From Kolteria novifilia (GTDB lineage Bacteria; Planctomycetota; Planctomycetia; Kolteriales; Kolteriaceae), in NCBI GenBank assembly GCA_007748055.1, contig CP036279.1, positions 4,216,001 through 4,280,000 on the forward strand: a stretch of 64,000 nt of DNA, in the 5' to 3' direction. The translations under genes and the position numbers were made by a program. This document shows, piece after piece, positions 6,914-18,214 of the stretch. The stretch's first letter is position 1. Each line of letters opens with the position of its first letter. Below the pieces are notes generated by a model. That model searched no databases, had not been told where the DNA came from, and was given only the letters and a program-made list of their open reading frames with translations.

Positions 6914-9900
6914 TTACCTGACTCGAATAGTTGGCCCTCCATCGAATGGCCCTCGGCGCAAAACTACTGAGATGTCGACATCGATGTCCAGCAATTGCTC
7001 TAGTTCCTTTCTCAGCTGACGGAGACGAGGACCGCCTGGAATGAGACGAGCTTCTCCAGACTGGATCTTCCCTGTGCGAATTGCATGGCTCATGGTCCGC
7101 TCAGCCGCGGAACCAGGAGTTGGTGTGCCGAAGCTAGCCTCGAGAAGCTCATCGAATTTATCCTTTGACACCCTGATTCCAAAGTCAATATCAGACTTTG
7201 GAGTAGCCTTTCGGGTAACGCGACTGCCTTGGACGACAATATCGCCGCTTGCTTCACCGACCCTTGATCGTATGAGTGAGGACGCTTCGTCAAACTTCGC
7301 CCTACTCAATCCCTGCGGTATGCCAAAGTAGCTACCTACCCAAAAACCGATCGATGAAAGAATGCCAGCGAACAAAGCTCCTTTTGCTGCTCCGAACGCA
7401 ATATCTTCGATATCGCCCAAAACTAGCCATTCCTCGAAAGCTCCTTCAATTCCACCGAGGAAGGCATTTGACGCGAGCGTCCACCAATAGCTAGTTCCTA
7501 TCAAACCAGCTCCAAAACCTGCCGCCGCCGAGAGGCCTCCGAGTGCAAACCCTATCTGCGCTTCATTCCAAATCGTGGAGGAGTCGGCACCAGAATACCA
7601 AGCAAATCCTGCTCGTAGCGACGCGCCGATCGCGCCACCGATCGCGACCGTGGCTACGAAGCCACCTAGCCCAAACCGTCCCGTCGGATCGAAGACATTC
7701 ACTGGATCCGCGTGGGTGTAGAGGTACTTGTGAAGGCTCTGGGGATCTTGCAGGTTGCCAAAGAACGGGTCGAGGCGGTTGAATCGCCCGGTATTGGGAT
7801 CATACCAGCGGGCGCGGAGGTATTGTTGGCCAATCTGGCCGTCGAAGTACTCGCCATTGTAGAGGAGACTGGTGGCGGCCTGGGAGGCGGCGAGGTTCAA
7901 GAGGTTTCCGTATGCATCATAGACGAATACCTGCTCGATGCCCGCGACCGACGCGATTGCCCCGGCGAGATCGGTGAGGACGCGGACGCTCCCCTTGCCG
8001 TCGTGGCCGAAGACGAGGGTTTCACCCGCATCGGGGACGCCGCCTGTGTAGGTGAAGGTCGTCTGCGTGATCTCGTCGTGACCGCGCGTGTACTCGACGA
8101 CTTTGAGCGTTTCGCCCGAATCGACGTCGGAGGTCGTCTCGCGAAGGGTCTGGGCGTAGCCTGACATGTCGCGGTGATCGGTGAGATACTCGGTCCGCAC
8201 CGTGGTCTCGATGCTGCCGTCGGCCCCATCGTCGGTCCGCGTCACGGCCGCGACGCGGATTCCCATCGCATCGTACTCGTAGTCGACGGTCTCGATCGTC
8301 GAGGCCGACCCATCGGTGTACGAGGTCGTCTCGACCTTGCTCATTCGGCCCATGAGGTCGTAGGTGAAGGTCACCGACGAAGTGGTGACGCCCGCTTCCG
8401 CGACGGTCTTGCCGGTCTGCTGGGTGCCGGTGTAGCCGTAGGTCGTCTCGCGATCGACGGCGGGATCGGGGAGGCCGTCGCCATCGAGATCGGCGATCTC
8501 CGTCAGCAGCCGATCGTTCTCATCGTAGGTCGACCAGATCAGCTCCTCAATGGTCCCGTCGTTGCCGAGATCGACCGCCTTGCGAAGACGGTTGCCGACA
8601 AGGTCGAAGACGTAATCGACGGTCCGGTCGAGCGAATCGTCGGAGCTATCGATGCGCTCTTGGGTGAGGCGGTTGAGCTCGTCGAAGGTCCAGACATACT
8701 GGACGGTCGTCTGGGTCCCATCCTCGTGATAGAAGGTCTCCGAAGATCCTTCGCGCCGGCCATCGTTCCGCAAGACGTAGGTGAACTCGGCGAGCTTCTC
8801 GTTGTCGGAGAGGTCGTCCGGCGTTGCGTCGGGGGCGTAGTGCGTGAGGGCCTCGAGTCGATTGAGTTGGTCGTACTCGTAGTCCTCGATCACGCCGTTG
8901 GGACCTGTCATCTCATCGAGATTGCCGAGGAGGTCGTAGTCGTACTCGGTCACCTCGGGCGTCGCCAGGACCGTGTCGTTGCGTTCGATGGTTTCGACGG
9001 TCTTAAGGCGGCCCAGCTCATCGTAGCTGTAGCGGACCTCGTAGGTCGTATTCGTGGTGTCCGCGGGATCGACAGTGTAGGTGCTCGTCTTGCGACCGAG
9101 ATCATCGTAGCCGTAGCCGATGATCCCTTCGGGGCTGGCATGCTGGACGAGGCGCCCTTGGGCATCGTAGTCCCAGGTTTCGCTTCGCAGGATGGAATCA
9201 TCGGCCGCCCTGCGCGTCACGTCGATCTCACGGCCGAAGGCATCGTATTGGTGGGTCACTGTCTCCGTCGGCGTTCCCGTCCCATCGGCGTACTGGGCGA
9301 GGTCGTCGTAGTAGCTCTCTTGCTCGAGCATGCCTTGGGCATCGTAGCCGTACGTCTTGACGACGCCCTCGAAGGAAACGTGCAGGGTCATGCGGCCGCG
9401 GTCGTCGTACTCGAAGGATTCGGTCAGGCCGTCGGGGAGCGTGCGGGTGAGCTGATTGCCCCGCTCATCGTAGGTGAAGGTCGTTTCGCGGTCCTCGGCA
9501 TCGCGGATGCTGGTTTGGTTGCCGCGCTCATCGTAGCCGTAGTCGTACCGCGGATTGACGAGGACATCGTCGGCCGTCGTGTTGACGTCGGCGCCGGGGT
9601 CATAGATCGCCGGCAAAACGACCGAGCCGAGGCGACCGAGAGCATCGTAGACGAAGCTGCGCGTCTGGTCTTCCTGATTGGTTTCGGTGAGCTTTCGGCC
9701 GAGGTCATCGAAGGTCGACTTGGTGGAGGTGCCGTCGGTGAAGATCGTCTCGATCACGTTGCCGCGTTCATCGTAGACGAAGGTGGTCGTGCGAGCATCG
9801 GCGCGGTCTTCGACGTACTCCCCGGTGTCTGCATCGTAGACGAGACGGATGCCGGTGATCTCCTGCTCGACCTGGCCGATGGTGTTGTAGACCGTTTCGG

Positions 9901-12900
9901 TGCGGTGACGGACGAGTTCGCCGTCGACGATCGTGGCCGGATGGTTCGTTGCGACCCGGCGACCAATGTCGTCGTACTCGTAGTCGGTGATCTGGCCATC
10001 GCCGGATTGGGACTTGGCGACCTGCCCGATGTCATTGTAGGTCGTTCGGGTCTTCCAAAGTTCGGTGCCGGCGTCGGTGAGCGTCGTCTCGCCGTCCGCG
10101 AGATCGACAACGACGCCCTCGCGGCGGATCGTGCGGTAAGGCCGACCGAAGTCGTCGAAGAGAGTTTCGGTGCCGTAGATCGGCTGCCCGTCGTCCTCTT
10201 TGTACTGGTCGGTGCGGAAAGAGGCGCGACCGTAGCTGTCGTAGACGGTCCGGCTGACGAGCCAGACGACGGTGCCCGTCTCATCGAGGGACTGGGTTCG
10301 GGTCTCGACGGTCTCGCCGAACTGGTTGTAGGTGTAGTGGGTTTCGAGGTCGTACTGGTCGACGGAGACCGTGGTACGGCCGCTGTCATCGTAGTCGGTG
10401 CGGGTACGCCAGACTTCGGTCCCATTGCTGACAACTTCCGTCGAGAGATCGGGTTCGGTACCGACGAGGACAATGTCGACGTCCTTACGCCTGATCGATT
10501 CCCGTCGCCGGCCGGCGGCATCGTAGGTGGTCTCGGTCGCCCAGATGGTTTCTCCCGCCCCTTCGACGAAGGGATCGGTGGTCATGATGACGCGACCCGC
10601 CTCATCGTAGACGGTTTGGGTGACGAGCCAGACCGTGTTGCCGTTCTCGTCGAGGGACTCACGGCGGACTTCGATCGCTTGGCCACGCAGGTCGTAGATC
10701 GTTTTGGTTTCGAGTCCGTTCTCGTCGGTCGTGGTGTCGACCTGGCCGGTGAAGGTGTAGGTGACCGACTGCGACGAGAGGATGAAGTCTCCGGGGACCT
10801 CAGTGTTGGCGATGCCCTGCTCGATGTAGCTGCCCAATGGCAAGATCGCGCGGAAGGTGCTCTCGACGCGGTCATTGGCATCATAGCGAGTGACGTCGAG
10901 GACCTGGACTCGGTCGGCACCCTCACCGATGAAGTGCCAGCGGGCGACTTGGTTGCCGTTTGCATCGTAGTCGAAGTAGTTCGTCGGGCCGTTGGCGGGA
11001 ACCGCTTCCGTTAGCTCGTCAAAGTCGTTGTAGGTGTTCCTGACAAGCAGCACTCCGTCTTCACTCGTCACCGTCTCGAGGTTGCCGTCGTCATCGTAGC
11101 CGTAGGTGGTGTTTGCGCCGAGCGGATTGTCGACCTCGGTGGGAAGGCCCTTGCCGTCGTAGGTGACTTTGGTGACGTTGCCGAAGGGATCGATCGTGGT
11201 CGTCGGTTGGCTGAACTGATTGTAGTTCGTTCGCGTGACGTTGCCGCGGGCATCCTCCGTCGTTCTGCGGTTCCCGTTGGCGTCGTAGCTGTATTCGGTC
11301 GTGATGTCGTCGTTCTCGCCGTTCGCCGCGGAGTCAACCAGACCGACGACAAGGGTTTCGGTGAGGAGGTTGTCGTCCTCGTCGTAGGTGCGGAGCGTGA
11401 TGACGCCGGTGGGGTCGACTTCGCGAATGGGGTTGCCACGCTCGTCGTAGGTGATGGTCGTGGTGTTGCCCAAGGCATCGACGATGAACTCCTGGCGATT
11501 GTCGCTGTCGTAGTAGGTCTCGACGTTGTTGCCTTCGGCATCGGTGATGTCGGGACCGTCGCCGGTATCGGTGGAGTAGTCGACGGCAATCGATTCGACG
11601 CCACGAGGGTCGATGATCTTCGTCAGGTAGTGTGGGCGTTCCTCGTCGTAGACAAACGTCGTCTTATTACCGACGCGGTCGGTGACGGTGAGCAGATCAC
11701 CAGTGTCAGGGTCATAGGTGTAGCGAATCTTGTTGCCACGCGGATCGGTGATCTCGGTGATGCGACCCTGGGCGTCACGCACATAGGACACCCTTCGGCC
11801 CGAGTCAGTGGCGATATAGTCGTGACCAAAGGTGAGCGTGTCGCCCTGGAGGTTGGTCATGCTTGTCAGTTCGCCGGTCTTGGCATCGATGAGGTACTCG
11901 AGGCCAGTTTTCGTCCGCAGGATGAAGGTGCCACCTTCCTGGGTGGGGCTGGAGATGCCGGGGTCTTGCGGGTTGTAGGAGACGCCGGTACCCAGTGAGA
12001 CATATTCATCGGTGCCCGTGATTCGGCGGAGGGGAACCTTCGGCACGATGAGCTGACTGGTCACGCCAGCGTCGGGCCGGAAGTAGGGGTCGTAGGTCGG
12101 TGAGACGCCGGAGATCTCGCCACGGGTCTGCGGCCGGAAGGTGAAGCTCTCGGTCGAGCCGTCAGGGAGCGTGATAGTGACGCGACTACCTTCGTGGAAC
12201 GCGGGGAAGTTGCTGTTCAGTCCAAGACCATTGCTGACAAGGCCGATCTCGACGTCCGTGTTGGCGATGTCGACGGTCCAGCCGTAGCCGAAGTCGCCTA
12301 GTTCGTCGGCATCGAGGGTGTCGTAGGAGCGAGTGATAACGATCGGCATGTCGCCATTGGGGATCTCGAGATCGACGAAGGTGAGACCGAAATTGCCGAA
12401 CTTGAGGTCGGTATCGATGCTGACTAGGCGTTCAGTCGAGGAGACGTTGCCTTCGGCGTCCTCGGCCGTCAAGCGGATGACGTGCGGTCCGTTGGGGAGC
12501 GTGGTCGGGTCGATTCGGCCAAGGACCCCGAAGGAGATCGGGTCGGTGCCGGAGGCGAGTTCGACGAAGTTGTCCGAACCCAGGCGAGCAATCTCGAAGG
12601 TGTAGGAGACAAGGTCGGTGTCAATGACGCGGCCGAGGATATCGGTCGCTTCGCCAATGACCTCAACGTCTTCAGGGAGAGCGATCGCGACTTCGGGAGC
12701 CCCGTCAACGGCGGTGTCGATCACGCTGAGGGTGACGTTTGCCATGCCGGTGTTGCCGGCCGGGTCGGTGGCGGTGGCTGTCACGACAACATCGCCAGGC
12801 TGATCGAAGGTGATTCGACCGATGGCGTAGCCGTCGAGTGCGATTGGCACACCGTTAACCGTCAACGTCACCGTTCCATAGCCGACGGTGTCGTTGGCAA

Positions 12901-14820
12901 AGACGCGGATAGCGAGTTCGGAACCAACGACGGCCGGATCGCCGCTGAATTCGAGGGTCACTTCGGGCGGAACGACGTCTGCGGTGACGGTGATGGTGAA
13001 ATCATGCTTGTAGGAGGTCCGGGATCCATCGGTGATGAGGATGCTGACATCATGCGTGCCGATGTCGCCCACTCCGGTCTGCCAGCGGACTCGCCCCTTG
13101 CTGTCGACGGTGAGCCCATCGGGACCGGAGAGTAACTCATAGGTGAGCTTCGTGTTGTCGGGGTCATAGGCCTCGATGTCGTAGGTGTAGCGGGCTCCTG
13201 CGCCGATCTCGGCTTCCGCCTCGGCCATCGATTCGGGCGTGACAATGGGGGGATCGCTGCCGCGTTCGACCAACACCGTGAAAGATTGCGTCGCAGTTAG
13301 GCCGGTGCCGTCCTCGTCGATCGCGCTGATCGCGAAACCAAAGAGTTGCCCCTGCTCGGGAACAGTGCTGGGCGCGAACCACTCCAAATGACCAGTCTCG
13401 GGGTCAAAGGTCGCGCCCGATGGTGATACTTCGAGAGAAAGGACAATGTTCTCGCGATCGTCCTCGATGTCGAACACGCTGACGTCGTAGACGTAGTGTT
13501 CTCCAGTGACGGCATAGAGGTTTGGCAACGAGGTGAATTCGGGACCGAGTACATTGTCGGAGACCTCGATCTCGTAGTCGTAGACGTAGCCCGTCCCGAA
13601 GGCATCGACGATCGAGATACTGACGTCGAAGATTCCCGCTTGCGTGGGCGTCCAAGTCACGAGGCCGGCGACATCAATGCTCATCCCACGATCGATGGAA
13701 GCCTGATCGAGGGTAAGAGTGAGGGAGTCCCCATCGGGGTCGGAGGCCTTGATCTGGTATTCGTAGAGTTCGTTGAGGATCGCGTAGGTTTGCGCATCCT
13801 CGTCCACGAGCGGCGGCCGATTCGTACCGACCACCGAGACGGTGAACTCTTGCCTTGTCTCGGCCCCGTACGCATCGGTGGCAACGAGGATGACTTGGTG
13901 ATCGCCGATTTGATTGCTGCTCCACGGCGACCACTGGATGATGCCTTCCGCTTCGTTGGCGAAGTACATCCCGAGAGGGGCCTGGTCGAAACGGAAGGAA
14001 AGAGAGTCTCCATCGGGATCGACGACCTGTGGTTCGTAGCGGTAGGTGCCGTTGAGCCGCGCTTCCGTGTTGGCGTCGGACAGGAATACAGGCGATTTGT
14101 TCTCGAGTTGATGGACGACCGAAACAGTAAACTGCCCGTCCTTCACACCGCCACGTCCATCGTCAGCGCGCACAGTGTAAGAGTGCGGGGACGCCGGGAT
14201 CATCGTGACATCGGGCGTCCAACTCAGAAGGCCGGAACTGCTGAGTGCCATGCCATCGGGGCCGCTTATGAGCGTGTAGGTAAGGGTATCGCCATCGATG
14301 TCATATCGTGGGAACTGATGGGCGAATTCCCGCTCAACTTGAGCCTTGTCACGTGGCGATGCGAGTTCGGGTAAGCGATTATTGGCAGGATCAATGACCT
14401 GTAGTCGGACATCCTGTCTCGCTGTATCGCCAACAGAGTCGGTCGCAACGAGGGTAAAGGTAAAGACGCCTGCTTCGGTCGGTGTCCACGTGAGTAGACC
14501 CGATCCGTCGATGGACACACCGTTGAGAGCATCCAGGAGACTGAGGGTGATCGTGTCGCCTACGTTCGGGTCCTCCGTAGTGATCTGATACGGGAAGATG
14601 TTGCCGAGGTCGACTGACGGATCTGGTGTCGAGGTGATCTTTGGCGGGGCATTGTCCAGAACGGCAAGGATGATTTCCTGTGTACCGATAGCCCCGCGAC
14701 CGTCGTCCGCCTGAACAACAATCGTGAAGAGTCCGCCTTGTTCGGGAGTCCAGGTGAAGAGTCCAGTGTCGGCATCGATGACCATTCCAGGTTGCACGGA
14801 CTCTGGCGAAAGCGAGAAGG
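6914..14820 (-). CDS. Giant RHS/YD-repeat protein with NTase-like toxin tip, 5' truncated
   Basis: The open frame encodes at least 2634 aa and has no start of its own: at 14820 it runs into an IS66-type end, and the reading upstream of the GTG at 14797 (…SLSPESV) is still a cadherin-like repeat. Order of parts, counted from the GTG: tandem cadherin/Ig-like repeats (DPDGDSLT, GLLTWTP) to about residue 800; an RHS entry region (VITRSYDTLD); many YD repeats to about 2230; the RHS core ending HADPVNVFDPTGRF near 2370; a Gly-rich hydrophobic stretch; and a tip with GSRVTRKATPKSDIDFGI near 2530 and a later DIDVDISVVL. The GS…DID pattern plus a third acidic residue is the nucleotidyltransferase (pol beta) signature, so the tip is probably a nucleotidyltransferase toxin. 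An immunity candidate follows. The secretion signal is lost with the N-terminus. Confidence 0.85.
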
Positions 14821-15226
14821 GTAACCGTTCACACCCTGTGAGTTGGTCTTTTCACGAAAGGGAAGTCGTGAGAGAATTCGTTCATGACAGGGAAGTCGAA
14901 GATACCTCCTGAACTCGCGGCCCAGATGACGCCGGAGGTGCGTGCCTTCGTCGAGTCGTTGTTGCTGCGAATCGCGGAATTGGAAGAGGCACTTGGCCCT
15001 CCCAAGAACCCGCGGAACTCGTCGCTGCCTCCCGGCTGTCAGCACCCTCATGCCAAGACACCACGCAAGGCGCCGCGATCGAAGCGCAAACGCGGTGGCC
15101 AACCAGGTCATAAGAAACACGAACGTTCTTTGGTTCCCACCGAGGAATGCCAGGAAGTCGTGACTCTGCTGCCGAAGACCTGCCGGCGTTGCGACACACC
15201 GCTGACGGGAGAGGACTCCGATCCGT
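14821..15226 (+). mobile_element. Truncated IS66-type element
   Basis: The left end starts GTAACCGTTCAC, similar in form to the ends of the complete single-ORF element at 18440 (GTGCGCGTTCAC). It contains the start of a transposase gene that is cut off by the IS21 element at 15227. No right end is found beyond the IS21 element, and no target duplication can be identified. It interrupts the 5' part of the rhs gene. Confidence 0.7.
14884..15226 (+). pseudogene. IS66-type transposase, N-terminal fragment
   Basis: About 114 residues remain. They include a leucine-rich helix (VRAFVESLLLRIAELEEAL), the NSSLPPG linker, a basic GGQPGHKKHER stretch and a zinc-finger pair (CRRCDTPLTG). This is the usual N-terminus of single-ORF IS66 transposases. 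The gene is cut by the IS21 left end, and the DDE domain is absent. Confidence 0.75.
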
Positions 15227-15257
15227 TGTTGACGGCGGTTGAAAATGGTGGCGCTGG
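15227..15257. repeat. IS21 left terminal repeat
   Basis: This is inverted relative to 17713-17743. A shorter internal copy of the GAAAATGGTGGCGC motif follows directly. Confidence 0.85.
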
Positions 15258-15332
15258 GCGGTCGAAAATGGTGGCGCCTGGTTGGGAAAAGGTCTCCGTA
15301 TGCCGAGATCGTGTCGCGGGTGATTCCTTGGT

Positions 15333-16103
15333 TCAGCCGGTTCGCTGTCGGCGGCGTTTGGCGTCCTTTAGCCGATAGCTTTCGCCGGTGGTTTCGAGGA
15401 TGTGGCAGCGATGGGTCAGCCGATCGAGAGCGGCTCCGGTGAGCCGTTCGCTGCCGAGGACCTCGGTCCAGTGCTCGAAGGGCAGATTGGTGGTCACAAG
15501 AAGACTGTACCTCTCGTAGGCGGTGGCGATGACGTCGAAGAGGAGTTCCGCCCCGGCCTTGCTCGCTGGCACGTAGCCCAACTCGTCCAGGATCAGTAGG
15601 TCCAGCTTGGCAAGTTGTTGCCGTAACCGCAAGAGTTGACGTTCGTCGCGGGCTTCGAGCAAGAGGGTGAGCAGCTCGGTCACGCGGACGAACCGCACCT
15701 TGCGCCCCTGGGCGCAGGCGGCCATGCCCAGCGCGGTGGCCAGATGCGTTTTGCCCGTCCCCGAGGGTCCGACCAACAGGATGTTCTCTCGGCGCTCGAG
15801 ATAGTCCCCCTTGAGCAGTTCCAGGACCAATGGCTTGTTGAGGCTCGCGCGGGCGGCGAAGTCGAACTCCTCGAGCGTCTTGGTGGTGGGGAAGCGAGCG
15901 GCCTTGAGGCGCCTCGCGGCGGCCCGACGTTCGCGTTCGATCAGCTCCAGTTCGCAAAGCTGCAAGAGGAACGCCAAGTGGTCGGCGTTGTCGGAGGCGC
16001 AGCGCCGGGCGATCCGCTCGCACTCGTCGTGAACGGTCGGCAGCTTGAGCGCCTTGAGATGATGCTTGAGCAGCACGGTGCTTTTGGTCGTCGTCTTGTT
16101 CAC
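15333..16103 (-). CDS. istB: IS21 helper ATPase IstB
   Basis: This 256-aa AAA+ ATPase helps IstA choose and capture the target. Walker A is LLVGPSGTGKTHLA (near residue 107) and Walker B is LDLLILDELGY (near residue 165). The DnaC/IstB-type N-terminus (LKALKLPTVHDECERIARR) is present. Its start overlaps the end of istA by 4 bases, so the two genes are translationally coupled. The length is normal and the frame intact. Confidence 0.94.
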   Translation of the reverse strand: MNKTTTKSTVLLKHHLKALKLPTVHDECERIARRCASDNADHLAFLLQLCELELIERERRAAARRLKAARFPTTKTLEEFDFAARASLNKPLVLELLKGDYLERRENILLVGPSGTGKTHLATALGMAACAQGRKVRFVRVTELLTLLLEARDERQLLRLRQQLAKLDLLILDELGYVPASKAGAELLFDVIATAYERYSLLVTTNLPFEHWTEVLGSERLTGAALDRLTHRCHILETTGESYRLKDAKRRRQRTG

Positions 16104-17590
16104 GAGGCCTGCCCTCCCAGTAAGACGCCGTAGGAAGCGACGTCGGTCGTCGGGACATGCACTCGCGCGAGGTGCGGTCGGCCATCCAACGAGAAGACGG
16201 TGACCGGCTCGTCGGCGCGATGTTCGAGGATCGTGCGGATGCTCTCGGCATCGGTGACGTCAATCGCGAGCGCCTGCTCGACCGCGGCCGTCAGTTCCTT
16301 GAGCGGGAACTTCTCCAGCAAGCGAAGCACACGGATGTAGGACCTGGTTCCATGTCGGTCGTCCTCGGCCTCCAAACGGCGTCGCAACAAGCCAAAGCAG
16401 TCGGGCAACGACCACTCCTCCAAGGGGCGGGCGACATCGAACCCGCCCGGCTTGCTTTCGAGCAAGGCGAGGTAGTGGACCGGGTCATAGCAAGTCTTTT
16501 CCCGCTCCCAGCAGCGCGCGTGCCGGGCCACCAAGCGGTCCTCGAAGATCAGTCGTACCTCCAGGACGGTGGCGACGATCGTCAAGCGGCGATGGGCGTA
16601 GGCCACCGGCACCGAGTAGTCGTTGCGATCGAAACGGACGAGTGACTCACTGTTGGCACTGGCCTGGACCAGTCGCCTCGCCTCGAAGCGTTGCTTCGGC
16701 AGAGGCAGGAAAGCGGCACGATCATCGAGGAGCAGGTCGCGCTTGCAGGAGGACTTGCCGCGCGTGCGGCGCTCCAGGTCTTTCTCGCAAGAGACCACGA
16801 GCCGTTCGTTGAGTACTGCCAGCGAGGTGACATCGGGAACCGGGACCAGGAAGTTCCGCCGCGCGAAGCCGAGCAATCGTTCGACGTGTCCTTTCTCGTT
16901 CGCGCGTCTGACCAGGCAAAAATGCTCTTGGAAGAGATAGTGACTACGAAACCGAAGAAACTCCTTGGTCAGCATCCGCTCACGGCCGGGAAAGACCTTC
17001 GTCACCGCGATCGCCGAGTTGTCGTAGCTGATCCGTTTGGGCACGCCGCCGAGGAAGGAGAACGCGCGGACATGGCCTTCGTGGAAGGTCTCGGTGCATT
17101 CGCGTGGGAACGCCTGGATGAAGATCGCCCCCGAGTAAGGCAGCGTCATGACAAAGAGCGCGACCTTCGTCGGCTCGCCCGCCACACGGACCGTCGCTTC
17201 GCCGAAGTCGACTTGGGCCTCGCCCGGCGGATGCGAAAGCGGCACGAAGACTTCCCGCCGCGATTGCCTCCAGGCACGCACGGCGTCCTTGACGATCGTC
17301 TCCCCACCGTCGTAGCCGTGCTCGTCGCGTAGCCGCTCGACGATTCGCTTGGCGGTGTGACGTTGCTTGGGCGGCTGCTTGCCGTCTTCCTCCAAGATCC
17401 GATGAATGATCGGCAAGAAGGGTTCGAGCTTGGGCCTCCTGCGAGGCCGGGACAACCGATAGCCCGGCGGCTCGGCGTGAGTCAGGATCTTCGTCAACGT
17501 GTGCCAGCCGAGGTCATACTCGCGGCACGCTCCTCGCTTGCTCAACTCGCCGGTCAGGACCCGCCGGCGCACTTCCGTCCACCACTCCAT
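16100..17590 (-). CDS. istA: IS21 transposase IstA
   Basis: The 496-aa transposase starts at an ATG at 17590 (MEWWTEVRRRVLTGELSKR). It has an N-terminal helix-turn-helix (SKRGACREYDLGWHTLTKIL) and an rve-type DDE core: AQVDFGEA, ISYDNSAIAV and the E in NEKGHVERL. An IstA C-terminal domain follows (FDRNDYSVPVAYAHR). It is followed by istB with a 4-base overlap. It is complete. Confidence 0.94.
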   Translation of the reverse strand: MEWWTEVRRRVLTGELSKRGACREYDLGWHTLTKILTHAEPPGYRLSRPRRRPKLEPFLPIIHRILEEDGKQPPKQRHTAKRIVERLRDEHGYDGGETIVKDAVRAWRQSRREVFVPLSHPPGEAQVDFGEATVRVAGEPTKVALFVMTLPYSGAIFIQAFPRECTETFHEGHVRAFSFLGGVPKRISYDNSAIAVTKVFPGRERMLTKEFLRFRSHYLFQEHFCLVRRANEKGHVERLLGFARRNFLVPVPDVTSLAVLNERLVVSCEKDLERRTRGKSSCKRDLLLDDRAAFLPLPKQRFEARRLVQASANSESLVRFDRNDYSVPVAYAHRRLTIVATVLEVRLIFEDRLVARHARCWEREKTCYDPVHYLALLESKPGGFDVARPLEEWSLPDCFGLLRRRLEAEDDRHGTRSYIRVLRLLEKFPLKELTAAVEQALAIDVTDAESIRTILEHRADEPVTVFSLDGRPHLARVHVPTTDVASYGVLLGGQAS

Positions 17591-17712
17591 GTCGGTTCGA
17601 ACTCCTCCGCCTCCTTGCGAACTTCGGAACGATCGGGACCAAAGCCCCCATCTTCCCAAATCGCAACAAGACGTGAATGAGCGCCGCTATTTTCAACCGC
17701 CGCGACACACCC

Positions 17713-17743
17713 CCAGCGCCGCCATTTTCAACCGCCGTCAACA
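17713..17743. repeat. IS21 right terminal repeat
   Basis: This is the inverted partner of 15227-15257. Confidence 0.85.
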
Positions 17744-17892
17744 CATTTGCCACGACGGATCAGCTGGCAACGCGGGAGACATGCGCGCTCCCTCAAGTTG
17801 AGCCTTGGTTGATCCCCGCGAAGGGTGTCAGGAGTTGGTACGGAGTCGCTTAGCCTCGAAACGGTGGGGCAACGAGTGAATGTCGGGATTGC

Positions 17893-17937
17893 TAAAAGAA
17901 AAGGGTCGCCCGGCCGTCCCAGGAGGACGACCGGGCG
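17893..17937 (-). terminator. Rho-independent terminator of the small two-gene unit
   Basis: On the minus strand a 13-bp stem with a 5-base loop (17907-17937) is followed by CCCTTTTCTTTT. One position pairs as G-U only in the minus-strand RNA, which supports that direction. It lies about 75 bases after the stop of the 66-aa gene. The rest of 17744-18013 holds no recognisable gene. Confidence 0.75.
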
Positions 17938-18013
17938 CCTGGGGACTCGTAACCGAGTCACGCCGGTTTTACTCAATCCTTGACATCCTCGCGATCAACG
18001 AAAGGCGAATCGT

Positions 18014-18214
18014 TTACCGCTGCTGCCTGTTGAGTCGGCGGCGGCGTTGTTGCCGTCGACTCCATGATCCGGACCGGTGCCGTCGTCGTCCCATGCGCTG
18101 GCACCCGCGACACTGCCACTTCAGGAAGTGGTCACGGTTCAACGCATGGAGGGCCTGCTTCGAGGTTAGCAGCCAGCGATCAACAACTCCTTTTCTAGCC
18201 AGCGATCCGAGCAT
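18014..18214 (-). CDS. Small basic protein, unknown
   Basis: This 66-aa protein starts MLGSLARKGVVDRWLL and ends in a very Arg/Gln-rich tail. A CRGCQ pair in the middle could bind a metal. The ATG at 18214 is chosen because AGGAGG lies 7 bases upstream. The start overlaps the end of the upstream 71-aa gene, so the two probably form an operon that ends at the terminator at 17893-17937. I do not recognise the family. Confidence 0.55.
   Translation of the reverse strand: MLGSLARKGVVDRWLLTSKQALHALNRDHFLKWQCRGCQRMGRRRHRSGSWSRRQQRRRRLNRQQR

Larger units (their letters stand above)
15227..17743 (-). mobile_element. IS21-family element (istA-istB)
   Basis: The element is 2517 bp, with terminal inverted repeats of about 31 bp that start TGTTGACGGCGG and contain GGTTGAAAATGG. 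A second GAAAATGGTGGCGC copy lies inside each end, the multiple terminal repeats expected for IS21. The flanks (left …GATCCGT, right CATTTGC…) do not match, so no target duplication survives. This points to a deletion or rearrangement next to the element. Confidence 0.9.

Noticed and set aside
8174-11014. A 946-codon open frame on the plus strand, antisense to rhs
   Set aside because: It is a mirror of the YD-repeat gene in high-GC DNA. The protein is low-complexity (V, G, D, E, R) with no family, while the minus strand carries clear YD repeats.
14560-16263. A 567-codon minus-strand frame across rhs, the IS66 relic and istB
   Set aside because: It runs in the wrong frame through two different genes and an IS boundary, so it is a chance frame.
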